A program made the translations under genes and the position numbers. Below, piece after piece: positions 24,315 to 36,410 of a DNA stretch of 64,000 nucleotides; position 1 is the first letter of the stretch; each line of letters starts with the position of its first letter. Source of the DNA: Macrotis lagotis (Eukaryota; Chordata; Mammalia; Peramelemorphia; Peramelidae); contig NC_133658.1 in NCBI RefSeq assembly GCF_037893015.1, forward strand, positions 640,281,166-640,345,165, given 5' to 3'. Below the pieces are notes generated by a model. It did not search any database. It was not told the DNA's origin and was given only the letters and a program-made list of their open reading frames with translations.

Positions 24315-24719
24315 AAAGATAGAATGAATTTTTTGATCATCTCCTAAAAGAAACTCCATAAATAAAAGTACAGACAATGTAATAGCCAAAATGTAGAGCG
24401 TGCATATCAAAGGAAAATATACTACAGGTAACTAGAAAGAAGAAATTCAAGTACAAAGGAATTACAGTCAGAATCACCCAACACTTGGTAGATTCTACCA
24501 AAAATATTAAGGAAGGTCAGACCACAGTTTCGCAAAAGGTAAGAGACTGGCATACAAACAAGAATTACTTATCCTGAAAAACTGTTTATAATGGGGAGTC
24601 AAAGATGACTTTCAAAAATTTCTAATGAAAATACTAGAGTTGATCAGAAACTTTGAAATACAAACACAAAGATTCAGAGAAATCTAGAAAGGTAAATTTA
24701 TTTGAGTAATTGGAAACAT

Positions 24720-24736
24720 ACATATATATGTATATA

Positions 24737-24785
<49 letters not shown>
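24720..24785. repeat. (TA)n microsatellite
   Basis: TATA run with 'tacata' and 'tatgta' steps inside the older L1-like element. Confidence 0.95.
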
Positions 24786-24787
<2 letters not shown>

Positions 24788-25727
24788 CTTAGTGATATGA
24801 TTTTAACAGAGGGATAAAAAAAAACAGGAATCCCTTCAGAACCTCAATGTCTACAAAGGGTATTGAGGGAAGTATATTAAAGAATAACAGGTCCTTGGGC
24901 CTGAGTGGAGTGGGATTGGTTCTGATCTGATTTTTTTAAGAAGGGGAATAGAGGGGGAGTTAAGGAGAGTATATACTTATGTAGAAAGAAGGGAGACTTC
25001 CAGCCAAGATGGTGGAGAGAAGACAGGCACTTTGTTAAAGTCTCCTGATCTTCCGTCATATATAATATTAAAAAAAAAAAACCTCTTAACAGAAATCTGA
25101 TTGACAAAATCCAGAAAGAAACATCTACCTCAAAGAACATCTACCTCAAAGTTTGTCTTCTGGGATCATGGGTAAGCCCAGGCAGAGAGGGTGGACTTTG
25201 AGAGTGAGACTAAACTTATCATGGGGGAATGGGCCAATTGGGGAACAGAAGTGTTGGTTGTGGCACTGACACTCTGGAGCTTGCTAGCAGGGATGGAGGG
25301 TGAGTTCCAGTGCAAGAGAGTTGCAGATATTGATCCCTGGGCTCCTCTGGTCTGGAGGAACTCAGAGTCCATACCTTCATTCCACCTCAAGTCTCTTCCC
25401 ATAACAAACACAATTACAGTCCACCTCCTCCCCAGGCTCAGGTGGGAGCAGCAGAGCTCCCTCAGCTGTGAATAGGGAGAGAAATTTCCTTGCCCTAGGG
25501 CAAAGCCCACAATTATTCAAAGATAAAAGTATTCATCAGCTTCAACCACCCCCTCCAGGCCAAGGGAGAGGGTCTCAAATCTAGGTGACAGGCCTCCAGA
25601 GAAAGCAACCAAAACAGTTTACTGGCCAACCCATTTGGAATTACTAAAATCAGTGAGGAAAGCCTCTATGGATCTCAACACCAAAGCTCTGTGAACCAAC
25701 CCCACCACAACACAAGGTCTTAGGAAA

Positions 25728-26680
25728 ATGAAGAAAGACCAGCAGAAAGGAGGGCCCATAGAAAAATTCCTAGAAGGAAAAGACCCTAACTCAGAGAGAC
25801 CTAGAAGTTCTGAGGAGAATATGATCTGGTCCCCAGCAAAGAAAGACTTCCTTGAAGAAATCAGGAAGGAGTTTAAAAATCAATTGGAAAATTTGGGAGA
25901 GAAAACAAATTGCAACTAGAAAACAAATCATTGGAAAATAAAATTGGACAAATGCAAAAAACTAATTCTCTCAAAGCCTCAATTGATCAAATGGAAAACT
26001 CTTACAAAAAATAGAATTGACCAACTGGAAAAAGAGTTTCAAAAGGTAAATGAAGAAAATTCTTCTCTTAAAAGAAGAATGGATTCTGTGGAAACTAAGG
26101 ACTTCATGAGACAGCAGGAGCCTGTTAAACAAAACCAAAAAAATATAAAAAATAGAAGAAAATGTAAAATACCTCATCAGCAAAACCACTGACCTCAAGA
26201 ATAGATTGAGAAAGGACAACCTGAGAATTATAGGTCTTCCTGAAAACATTGAAGAGAAAAAAAACCTGGACTTAATATTACAGGATGGAACCAGAGAGCA
26301 ATACATTGATCCTCTCTAGAAAGAGATCCTAAAATGAAAACACCAAGGAATGTTGTGGCCAAATTCCAGAACTATCAGATAAAAGAGAAAATCCTGCAAG
26401 CAGGCAGAAAGAAACAATTTAGATACCAAGTTGTCACAGTAAGGATTACAGAGGACCTGACTGCATCAGCATTAAGGGATCTAAGGGCTTAGAATGAGAT
26501 ATTTTGAAGAGCAAGGGAGCTTGGAATGCAGCCAAGAATACACTACCCTGCAAAGCTGAGCCTTCTCTCCCAGGGGAAAAGATGGACATTTAACAAAATT
26601 CCAACATTTCCTGATGAAAAGATCAGAGCTACATAGAAAATTTGGACATTAAACAGGAGATTCAAGAGATATACGAAAAG
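25728..26680 (+). pseudogene. L1 ORF1 relic (RNA-binding chaperone)
   Basis: The frame opens MKKDQQKGGPIEKFLEGKD at 25728 and stops after 63 codons. Shifted frames then continue with a coiled-coil part (IDQLEKEFQKVNEENSSLKR), an RRM-like part (NLRIIGLPENIEEKK) and a C-terminal part (AKFQNYQIKEKILQAGRK). ORF1p normally trimerises and coats L1 RNA. At least three frame changes or stops make this copy non-functional. Confidence 0.85.
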
Positions 26681-26711
26681 GTAAAAGAAGAAAGGGTAAA
26701 GAAAAAAAAAG

Positions 26712-26979
26712 CTGCTATCCAATAAGATGAAACTGGTTACATCCTCACCTAGGAGAAAGATTCTCATAACTCTTGGGAATTGTAACCCTATTGGAGAGAA
26801 TATACTTAGCCAGAAGTGATGGACACTCATGACTTATCCATGAGACTGCTAACCAATAAGATGAAACAAGCTATATCTGACCTGGGAAAAAGACTAATAA
26901 CTCTTGAGAATTGTAACTCTATTAGAGAGAATATACTTGACCAGGAGCAATGGTCACTCATGACGTTTCTGTGACTCAG
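26712..26979 (+). repeat. 134-bp tandem duplication in the L1 inter-ORF spacer
   Basis: Two adjacent units (from 26712 and 26846) share 'ccaataagatgaaac', 'ataactcttg.gaattgtaac' and 'gagagaatatactt' in the same order, with about 80 percent or more identity by eye. It lies between the ORF1 and ORF2 relics. Confidence 0.85.
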
Positions 26980-27433
26980 ATAGAATGAATTAAAAACAAT
27001 ACCTCCTTAAAAAGGGGGACAGTAAGGAGAAAGGAGAATGGAGGAGATTGAATGGGGTAAATCTCATTGCATTAAGAGGTACAAAAGACCTACTGTAATA
27101 GAGGGGAAGAAGGGAGAAGCTGAGAACCGCCTGATTCTTCTTCTCATCAGACTTGGCTTAAAGTTAACTTACACACACATGCAGTTAAGAAACTAATCTT
27201 ACCTTTCAAGTATTAAAAGGGGAAAAGGGGAGGGGGAGTGGGGAGGGGGAGAAAAAAGGGAACTAACAGAAGGATGGAAGGAAGAAGGGGAAAATGGAAA
27301 GGGAAAAGAAAGGGAGGGGGGGTTGATATAGGAGGGCAAACACACTAAAGGTTGTGGTATTCAGAAACAAAATACTGGGGAATATGGATAAAGTGAAAAA
27401 AGGAGAAAAATAGAAACAGAGGGAAATTAGCAT

Positions 27434-30400
27434 GAATTAGTAATTATAACTTTGAATGTGAAGGGAATAAAATGTAATTGAATAGCAGAGTGAATTAAAA
27501 AGCAGAATCTTACGATATATTGCTTACAAGAAACTCCTCTGAAGCAGAGAGATACATATAGAGTAAAGGTTAGAGAAAAATATATTTTGCTTCAGCTGAA
27601 GTGAAAAAAGCAGTGGTAGCAATCCTTATCTCAGACAAAGCAGCTGCAAAAATAGATAACTTTGAAAGAGAAAAGGAAGGAAACTGTATCCTCCTAAAAG
27701 GTACCATAGTCAATAAAGTCATTTCAATACTGAATGTGTATGCACCCAATGGTATAGCATACAAATTCTTACAGGAGAAGTAGAAAGAGCTACAGGAAGA
27801 CTCTACTAGTGGGACACCTCAACCTCCCACTCTCAGATTTAGATAAATCTAATCATAAAATAAACAAGAAGGAAGTTAAGGAGGCAAATAAATTGTTAGA
27901 AAACCTAGATATGAGAGACTTATGGAGGAAACTGAATGGGAATAGAAAGGAAAATACTTTTTTTTCTGTAGTACATGGCACTTACACAAAAATTGACCAT
28001 GTACTAGGGTATAAAACCTTAATGATCAATTGTAGAAAGACAGAAATAGTGAATAGATCTTTCTCAGGTAATAATGCAGTAAAAATCATATGCAATATTG
28101 GGCCAGGGAGATATAGACCCCAAACAAATTGTAAACTAAATAACCTCATTTAAAAATGAGTGGATCAAACAACAAATTATAGAAAGAATTAATTACTTCA
28201 TCCTTGATAATGACAATAATGAAACAACATATCAAAACCTATGAGATTCATTCAAGGTGGTTATCAGGGTATATATTATATTTTTAAATGCTTACATGAA
28301 TAAATTAGAGAAAGAGGAAGTCAATGAACTAAAAATGCAACTAAAAAAATTAGAGAAGAACAAATTAAAACCCTCCAATTAAATACTAAATTAGAAATTC
28401 TAAAAATTAAAGGAGAAATTAATAAAAGCAAAAACAAAAAACTATTAAATTAATAAATAAAACCAAGAGTTGGTTTTATGGAAAAAAAACCAACAAAATT
28501 GATAAACCTCTGGTCAATTTGATTTAAAAAAAAGAAAGAAGAAAACCAAATTGCTAGTATCATAAATGAAAAAGGTGAACTCACCACCAATGAGGAGGAA
28601 ATTAAAGTAATAATTCAGAATTATTTTGCCCAATTCTATGTCAATAAATTTGAAAATCTAAGGGAAATGGATGAATATTTGCAAAAATATAAGTTGCCTA
28701 GGTTAAATGAAGAGGAAATTAGATACCTAAACAACCCTATCTCAAAAAAAAAGAAATTCAATAAGCCATTATTGAACTCCCTAAGAAAAAATCTCCAGGG
28801 CCAGATGGATTCACAAGTGAATTCTAGCAAACATTTAAGGAACAATTGGTTCCAATTCTATATAAACTCTTTGGAAAAATAGGTGAAGATGAAACTCTGC
28901 CTAACTCTTTCTATGACCAATATGACCAATACCTAAACCAGGAAGAATTAAAACAAAGAAAGAAAATTATATACCTATCTCCCTGATGAATATAGATGCA
29001 AAAATATTAAATGTAATCTTAGCAAAACAATTACAACAAATTATCACTAGGATAATACACTATGACTAAGTTGGATTTATCCTAGGAATGCAAGGTTGGT
29101 TCAATATTAGGAAAACTCTTAGTATAATTAATTATATCACTAACAAACCTATCAGAAATCATAGATTATGTCAATGATGCTGAAAAAGCTTTTGACAAAA
29201 TACAGCACCAATTCCTACTAAAAACACTAGAGAGTCTAAGAATAAATTGATTGTTACTTAGAACAATAAGGAGTATCTATCTGAAACCATCAACAAGCAT
29301 TATATGCAATGGGGATAGGCTAGAGGCATTCCCAATAAGATCAGGGGAGAAACAAGGATGCCCATTATCACCACTACTATTCAATATCATATTAGAAATG
29401 TTAGCTTCAGCAATAAGAGATGAAAAAGAAATTGAAGGAATTAGAACTGGGAAGGAAGAGACAAAACTCTCACTCTTTGTAGATGACATGCTTGTATACC
29501 TAGAGCATCCCACAAAATCATCTAAAAAACTACTAGAAATAATTAGAAATTTTAGCAAAGTTCAAGATATAAAATAAACCCTCATAAATCCTCTGCATTT
29601 CTATATATGACCAGCAAGATACAGCAGAAAGAACTAGAAAGAGAAATACCATTCCAAGTAACTTCAGAAAATATAAAATACCTGGTTATCTATCTGCCTA
29701 GGCAGATTCCAAAACTTTTTGAAAACAATTACAAAACACTTCTCACATAAATAAAATCAGATTTAAATAACTGGGCAAACATCAACTGCTCATGGATAGG
29801 TTGAGCTAATATAATAAAAATGATAATTCTACCAAAAGTAAACTATCTGTTCAAAATTCCAAAAAATTAATGAGTTAGAAAAAGTTGTAAGTAAATTCAT
29901 ATGGAGAAGTAAAAAATCAAGAATTTCCAGGGATTCAATGAAAAAAAAAGTGCAAAAGAAGGTGGCTTAGCCTTACGAGATCTAAAATTTTATTATAAAG
30001 CATAAGTCATCAAAACTGTCTGGTATTGGCTAAGAAATAGAGTGGTGGATGAGTGGAATAGATTAGGTGCAATAGCAGGAAATGATTATAGTAACCTGCT
30101 GTTTGATAAACCCAAAGAGTCCAGCTTTTGGGATAAAACTCTCTCTTTGATAAAAACTGTTGGGAAAATTGGAAGTTAGTATGGAAGAAACTTAGATTAG
30201 ACCAACACCTCACACTCTATATCAAGATAAGATCCAAATGGATTTAGACATAAAAAACAATATTATAAGCAAAGTAGAAGATCATGGCATAGTTTACCTG
30301 TCAGATCTATGGAAAGGGAAGCAGTTTATGGCTAAGGAAGAGATGGAGAACATCACTAAAAGCAAACTAGATGATTTTGATTACATTAAATTAAAAAGCT

Positions 30401-31255
30401 TTTGCACAGAGAAAACCACTCTGACCAAGATCAAAAGAAATGTAGTAAACTGGGAAACAATCTTTACAACTAATGTTTTTGACAAAGGACTTATTTCTAA
30501 AATAAACAGAGAACTGAGTCTAATTTTCAAAAACAAGCCATTGCCCAATTGACAAATGGTCAAAGGATATGCAAAAGGAATTTACAGATGAGGAAATCAA
30601 AGCAATCCATAGTCATATGAAAAAATCTCTAAATCATTACTTATTAGAGAAATGCAAATCAAAGCTTCTCTGAGGTACCACTTCACACCTTTCAGACTGG
30701 CTAGTATGACCAGAAAGGACAATGATCAATGCTGGGAAATTTGGGACACTAATACATTGTTGGTGGAGCTGTGAACTCCTCTAACCTTTCTGGAGAAGAG
30801 TTTGGAATTATGCCCTAAGGGCAACAAAAATGTGCATACCCTTTGATCCAGCAATATCACTACCGGTCAATACCCTAAAGAGATGATGAAAAAGGGTAAA
30901 AACATCAAGTGTACAAAAATATTTATAGCAGTTCTGTTTGTGGTGGCAAAGCATTGGAAATTCAGTAAATGTCCTTCAATTGGGGAATGGCTTAACAAAC
31001 TGTGATATAAGTATGTGATGGAACACTATTGTTCTGTTAGAAAGCAGGAGGGATGGGAATTCAGGGACGCCTGGAGGGATTTGCATGAACTGATGCTGAG
31101 CGAGATGAACAGAACCAGAAAAACATTGTACACCCTAACAACAGCATGGCGGTGATCAACCTTGATGGACTTGCTTATTTCATCAGTGCAACAATGAGGG
31201 ACAATTTTGGTATTCTTAATACCATCTGTATCCAGAGAAAGAATTGGGGAGTTTG
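27434..31255 (+). pseudogene. L1 ORF2 relic (endonuclease-reverse transcriptase)
   Basis: Open pieces follow ORF2 order. The APE-like endonuclease spans about 27434-28150 (start ELVIITLNVKGIK; SILNVYAPNG at 27728). The reverse transcriptase covers about 29150-29580 (AEKAFDKIQHQFLL, then [20 protein letters not shown]). The thumb and C-terminal part run to about 31255 (piece 30238-30552). The catalytic box reads FVDDM where FADDM is usual, keeping both aspartates. Stops and shifts between the pieces make it inactive. Confidence 0.9.
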
Positions 31256-31520
31256 AACAAAGACCAAAGACTATTTCCTTGAATTTAGAAAAAAAAAACC
31301 CATGATCTTTTTACGTAATTTTGCTATCTCTTATACTTTATTTTTCTTACTTAAGGATATGATTTCTCTTTCATCACATTCAACTTAGATAAATGTATAT
31401 CATGGAAACAATGTAAAGATTAACAGATTACCTTCTATGGGGGTGGGGAGAGGGAAGTATGATTAGGGGAAAAATTGTAAAACTCAAAATAAATAAAATC
31501 TTTCTAAAAAAAGAAAGAAG

Positions 31521-32470
31521 AAAGAAAGGGACCAAACTTGCTACTTCTACTTCTCTTGCTACTTCTCTCACAAAAAGAAAAAAAATACAAACTTTAAGAA
31601 AGAGGTGGAGGGATGGGCTTCAGATGAACCTTACCCTTTTCTGAAATAGAAAAAGGAGGATTGAACATAGACATAGGGTTTGGCATAGAAAAAAATCAAA
31701 ATCAATTGAGAGACAGCAGATTTAGGGAGGAAGGATAACCTTGGGAGAAAATAAGTCACACACAAAACAAACTTCCTGGACCCAAAGGAGTGTTTAGAAA
31801 GTGAAAAATAAAACAACCAGAATCTAAGGGAATTCCTTAGATTGCCTGTTAGACAGTTGAGGAATGACTGAACAAACTGGCATATGAATGTAATAGAATG
31901 TTATTTTATCATAATAAACGATAAGAGATAATTAAAAAAATTTTTTTTTAGGTTTTTGCAAGGCAAACGGGGTTAAGTGGCTTGCTCAAGGCCACACAGC
32001 TAGGTAATTATTAAGTGTCTGAGGCTGGATTTGAACTCAGGTACTCCTGACTCCAGGGCCAGTGCTCTATCCACTGTGCAACCTAGCTGTCCCTGATAAT
32101 AGATAATTTTGAAGAATTCCAGGTAGATGAAGTGAGAAGAATCAGAATAAAAGTTTATAAAACGACAATGGCATTGTAAAAAAAAATAACTTTGAAAGAC
32201 TTAAGAATTTTGTTCAAAACACTGACCAATCATTCCTCTAAAGGAACTATGACAAAATATGCTATCCTCCTGACAGAGGAGTGATGCAAACAAGGTACAG
32301 AGATGTCTATTTTTGGACATGATCACTGCGTGGGTTTGTTTGGCACGACTATGTTTATTTGTTACAAGGGTATTTTTTCTTCTTTTCATAATAGTTTGGA
32401 GGATGGGGGAGGAGAAGAGGTATTAATAATTGTGATGTAAAAATGTTATAATGTTTAAAATAACGTTTAA
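31521..32470 (+). mobile_element. older L1/HAL1-like element, 3' part
   Basis: It resumes after the full-length L1 insertion and contains the 3' text 'gttgaggaatgactgaacaaa' and 'aattccaggtagatgaagtg' known from the 3' ends of the L1 copies here. It ends in a G-rich block and A/T-rich tail at about 32470. A SINE is inserted at 31941-32093. Confidence 0.6.
31941..32093 (-). mobile_element. short tRNA-headed SINE, antisense
   Basis: Poly(T) then 'ggtttttgcaaggcaaacgg', 'ggtaattattaagtgtctga' and the reversed head 'tatccactgtgcaacctag'. Flanks gataagagataatt and gataatagataatt differ at one base. Confidence 0.9.
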
Positions 32471-32619
32471 AAAATGGAAGAGTTCAGAAGTTAGCCAAAA
32501 TGGACAATTTTGAAAGTAATGTATGAAATTTATTATATTCTTGAAAAAAATTCCCAAAAGTAAATAGTATGAATGGAGAGGTATACTTTCCCATAGAATT
32601 TTTTTCTTCAGTAATATAT

Positions 32620-32803
32620 ATGTATAGTGCTTTAGGGTTTGCATAGCACTTCACAATTATAAATTTCATTTTATCCTCAACAAACCTGGAAGGTAGGTGT
32701 CATTATTATCACCATTTTACAAATGAGAGAAGAGTTTAAGTGACTAGCCTAAGGTGAAACAGTTAACTTTCCTGACTCCTAACTACTGCATCACCAGCTG
32801 CCT
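32620..32803 (-). repeat. MIR relic
   Basis: 'gcatagcacttcacaatta', 'cattttacaaatgagagaag' and 'aagtgactagcctaagg' in reversed MIR order. Confidence 0.8.
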
Positions 32804-32824
32804 AGGGAACGAAGGATGAGAACT

Positions 32825-33150
32825 GAGGAAAGACCATCAAGTTCTCCTAGTTAGCAGATCATTGGTAACTTTGAAAACAACACTTTCAATGGGGTGAAGT
32901 CAGAAACAAGACTGCAAAAGGTGGAGAAGAGGAAATGAGTCAATAAGTATTCTGATAACTTTTTCCTTGGTGTTTGGTTGAGAAAGGGAGAGATATAGGA
33001 CAATAGAGGTAAGGTCTAGTAAGAGGTTTTGGAAGGATGGAGACTTGAGCATGTTTGAAGGCACTACAGAAGGAGGAAGATGTTTGAGCTGGAGATGATG
33101 GAAGGAGATGGGATCAAAAGACAAGGTAGGGATTTAGGCGTGGTAATGGA
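32825..33150 (-). repeat. L2 relic, antisense
   Basis: 'gcagatcattggtaactttg', 'gagagatataggacaatag' and 'gagatgggatcaaaagac' match the reversed L2 coding region. Confidence 0.7.
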
Positions 33151-33400
33151 TGGGCTACTGAAATGTCAACTCATTAATCCAGCATCCAAAAAGTACCAGT
33201 GCTGCTTTGGACAGTAGTGACTAAGACATGGTTCTTCTGTAGAAAAACCATAGAGATTTTATTTATCTGCATGATTTAGATGACTACCTTGATCACCCCT
33301 TGTTTGATTTGGACAATCAAATCTTAGTCTTTGCTGGCGTTTGGTAGATCATCCCAGCCCTGGAGAACTCAACCCAAGTGATCATGGTCCATTCTACCTG
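33151..33400. other. unique DNA just upstream of the promoter
   Basis: No repeat or frame recognised. It may hold proximal regulatory sites of KIF5C. Confidence 0.4.
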
Positions 33401-33411
33401 CAGAAAGAGAG

Positions 33412-33430
33412 ACTACAATTCCCAGCATGC
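33412..33430 (+). promoter_or_regulatory. ZNF143/THAP11 (SBS) promoter motif
   Basis: The 19 bases ACTACAATTCCCAGCATGC match the long ZNF143/Staf binding sequence, including the ACTACAATTCC block. In mammals this motif sits close to transcription starts of CpG-island promoters. It lies 568 bp upstream of the KIF5C ATG. Function here is inferred from the match only. Confidence 0.8.
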
Positions 33431-33434
33431 CAAT
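33430..33434 (+). promoter_or_regulatory. CCAAT box (NF-Y site) abutting the ZNF143 motif
   Basis: The bases CCAAT (in gcCCAATcg context, overlapping the last C of the ZNF143 motif) form a standard NF-Y core. The five-base core is common by chance, so support comes mainly from its position. Confidence 0.5.
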
Positions 33435-33583
33435 CGAGTCAGTCGCTCCAGAGCCTGGGAAGAAGTGAGACTGGGGTGGAGTCAATGCAGTGAAGTCATA
33501 AAGCCCTTGGGAAGGGGAGGGGGTGGAAGAAAGGAGGGGAAAGTAGTAGGAGGAATAGGGGCGAGGGAAGGTAGTTGGTACTG

Positions 33584-33623
33584 ATGCAGGATGGCAGCAC
33601 CCGTAGGAGTCTCTGAGATCTGA
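33584..33623 (+). other. two overlapping short upstream ORFs in the putative leader
   Basis: ATG at 33584 opens an 11-codon frame ending TGA at 33614-33616. ATG at 33591 opens a second frame ending TGA at 33621-33623. They matter only if transcription starts upstream of 33584, which is not known. Confidence 0.35.
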
Positions 33624-33828
33624 GCGGAGCAAAGAGCCTGAGTCCCCTTTGCAGACGGCCCCCCCTCACTTGCAGAAGCCTCCCCAGGCCTGCAGTACCA
33701 GAGGGGGAGGGAGAGGGGACCGGGGGAAAGGGGCAGATTTGTAGCCTGGCCGGGAGGTGGGGGCAGGAGAGGTCTTTGTATTTGCCCCGAGTGCATCCTC
33801 GGAAGCTGCCAAGCCTGAAGAGTTCGCA

Positions 33829-34198
<370 letters not shown>

Positions 34199-34689
34199 TG
34201 ACTTGGGTGCCGGGCCCTTCCTCAGGGCACCCCCGGCCCCTCGCGCGGCCAGCCTCTTTGTTCCCTCCCCAGCCCCTGGGGGCAGGAAGCAGGGCAGGGG
34301 CGGGAGGGATGGGGAGGGGGCAGGGGAGCTGCTCTCGCCATCGCCATTGTTCCCCGCGTAAGGGTGGGGGGCTCTCAGGGGAAGCCTAGCGGGGGCCAAA
34401 GCTGGACCCCATTGTTCCCCTGCCCGGCGCCGGCTGTGGGGACCCAGTGTAAAAGGTTGGGGGGGATGGGCGGACCGGGATCGACTTGTCTTTCTACCTC
34501 CTTTTTCTTTTTTTTAATAAGTATTCCCCCACCCCGCCCCCAGTGCTTATTCCCGTGCAAGCATGTGGGTATTAGTTGGCACTTCGGGTGCCAGAAGGTA
34601 ACGAGTCTAAATCCCACGGGCCATGTAACACGCGGCTCCCCTGCTGCCTTTCACCTTGATCCCCGCGGGACTAGCTGAGGAACAGCCCC

Positions 34690-35690
34690 GAGGTGGAGGG
34701 AGGCGCAGCCTGGAAGGTCAGGTGTCTCTTCCCCCACTCCTCCCCTCGGCCAAGGGGTGGTCCCTCTGCTGCTTGGAGGCGGGGAAGGGAGAGAGGAGCG
34801 AGGGACCACAGTGCATGCTCCCCATCCCTCTTCCCCCTCCTTCCCTTCTTCCTTTTTCTTTCTTCCCGAAGCCCAGGGGTGTGCCCCGAATGCAAAGGGG
34901 GAGATTTCCGCTGCTAGAGAAAGGAGGCTAGAGCTGGCGGGGGTGCAGCCAGTCTCCCTCCCCCACTCAACAGAGCAGAAGTTACTTTCTGCCCCGAGTC
35001 TTATCCTTTCTCTCCCCTCCAAATCAGATCGCTCACTCTTTCAAGAGTCTTGACTTCTGGGAGAAGGAGATGATGATTTGACTATTTTTGGTCCAAGGGA
35101 TAAAAGAAAGCCCATCCTGTCATTCCCCGAGCGCATGTCTCTCCCTCCACCCGTTCCTTGGGTAGCTGCTTCTGCTCTCTTTGTACTCTTAGAGGGGGAT
35201 TGGAATTGATCGAATCTCCCAGGCCCCATTGACAGGTTCTTGGCAGCTTTCTCTAGATTGCTGGTGCAGCTTCCCAGCATTGATTAAGCTGATGTCATCC
35301 CGATCACTGAGCATGCTCTCTGTCTCCGATTTTCCCTCCCCCCTCATACATACTGTTCTCTTTCCGCCCCCCCCCCCAATTGCTGATGCATTTAGGTCAA
35401 GTGATTTGACAGGTAACAACATATAATATACAGGTTACGATAATATAACGAATGGACACAAGGAAGGTGGCTGTCATTGTCAGTCTCTGGGAACCAGAGT
35501 TGCAAATTTGAGATGGTGGCTAAATTGCTCCATCCCCTACAGAGATGATGGCTTTCTGTGCCGCAGTTCCTGCAAAGAGAGCTGGAGATGTATTTTCACA
35601 TGTTTCTCACTTTCGGGATAGGTTTTATCAATATTGAAGGAAGATGGAGACAGGGCTCCCACCCAGGCCAGGTCTTCTGTCACCATTTAT
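34690..35690. other. start of KIF5C intron 1 beyond the CpG island core
   Basis: GC-rich, C/T-rich DNA grading into ordinary DNA by 35450. No repeat is seen. Poly(C) tracts occur at 34141-34152 and 35366-35378. Open frames in all six frames are due to the GC-rich base composition. Confidence 0.5.
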
Positions 35691-35692
35691 TC

Positions 35693-35712
35693 CTCTCTCT
35701 CTCTCTCTCTTC
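35693..35712 (+). repeat. (CT)n microsatellite, short
   Basis: About ten CT units. Confidence 0.9.
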
Positions 35713-35974
35713 TTTTTAAACTGCTCATATAACTGTGTGACCTTACTGGGAAATTTCTGTGGATAAGCATTCTTCCTTAGAGTTTACCTGGCTTGGAACA
35801 CGTCAGGAAAGATATTTTAGTTTTTGTTTGCAAAGGAAAATAAACGTTTATCAAATATTAATTAAAATTTTTGCAGGAGAAATATTCTACAGAAATCTTT
35901 GTTGTGGTTTTTAAAAATATTCCTTTGACAAGTGTACCAAACTTAAAGTTTCTATTTCTGCTACAAAATTAAAG

Positions 35975-36168
35975 CTGGCATTTATATATCATTTCTTATA
36001 ATTGTTTACAAAATGCCTTCCTTACTGCTCTCCTTGAGTTATTGTCCTCATTTTAAATAAAAAGAAACTAACTTGCAAAGAAAATAACTTACTCATAGTC
36101 AAGTAACTGGTGTCCCAGCTGGAAGTCAAGTCCCCAGTAATTCCTATTCTTTCCACTAGACTATGAAG
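35975..36168 (-). repeat. MIR relic
   Basis: 'cctcattttaaataaaaagaa', 'cagctggaagtcaagtcc' and 'tttccactagac' in reversed order. Confidence 0.65.
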
Positions 36169-36221
36169 AAGCAGCCTTAGAGTAGAGAGAAAGTTTAGGA
36201 GAGTTCTGAGTATGTATCCTC

Positions 36222-36410
36222 TCTTCAGGACTAGCTATGTGTGACCTATTAGGCAAGTCACATAACTTCTCTAAATCTTATTTTCTTCATCTGTAAAATG
36301 AGAACAATAACATGTAAATCCATAGTACTGACCTCACAGGGTTTTTGCTTGGATCACATATGATGATGTATACAAAGTTATTTTGTAAACCTTAAAGCAT
36401 TATATATTTT
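36222..36410 (+). repeat. MIR relic
   Basis: 'aggcaagtcacataacttct', 'cttcatctgtaaaatgag' and 'cctcacagggtttttg', a clear MIR core. Confidence 0.8.

Larger units (their letters stand above)
23010..24991 (+). mobile_element. older L1/HAL1-like element, 5' part (continues at 31521)
   Basis: A broken ORF1-type sequence (coiled-coil and nucleic-acid-binding blocks, about 23760-24700) with two younger SINEs and a (TA)n tract. At 24991 it is interrupted by a full-length L1. The 3' part resumes at about 31521. Confidence 0.65.
24992..31505 (+). mobile_element. structurally full-length, inactive L1
   Basis: This 6.5-kb element runs from an L1 5' end ('ttccagccaagatggtgg') through a 5' UTR, a broken ORF1 (from 25728), a spacer with a 134-bp tandem duplication, a broken ORF2 (from about 27434) and a 3' UTR with a G-rich block (31440) to the end 'aataaataaaatctttct'. 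A 9-bp direct repeat agaaagaag flanks it (24983-24991, 31512-31520), but in A/G-rich DNA, so the duplication is only probable. It sits inside the older L1-like element. Confidence 0.9.
1..33400. other. 5' flanking/intergenic DNA upstream of KIF5C
   Basis: No exon-like coding sequence was recognised in this third of the window. Open frames longer than 60 codons are either L1 relics or chance frames in AT-rich or low-complexity DNA. From general knowledge of mammalian synteny the next gene upstream should be EPC2, but nothing here shows it. Confidence 0.6.

Noticed and set aside
25166..25510. 114-codon antisense and 94-codon sense frames
   Set aside because: They lie in the 5' UTR of the full-length L1 and are chance frames.
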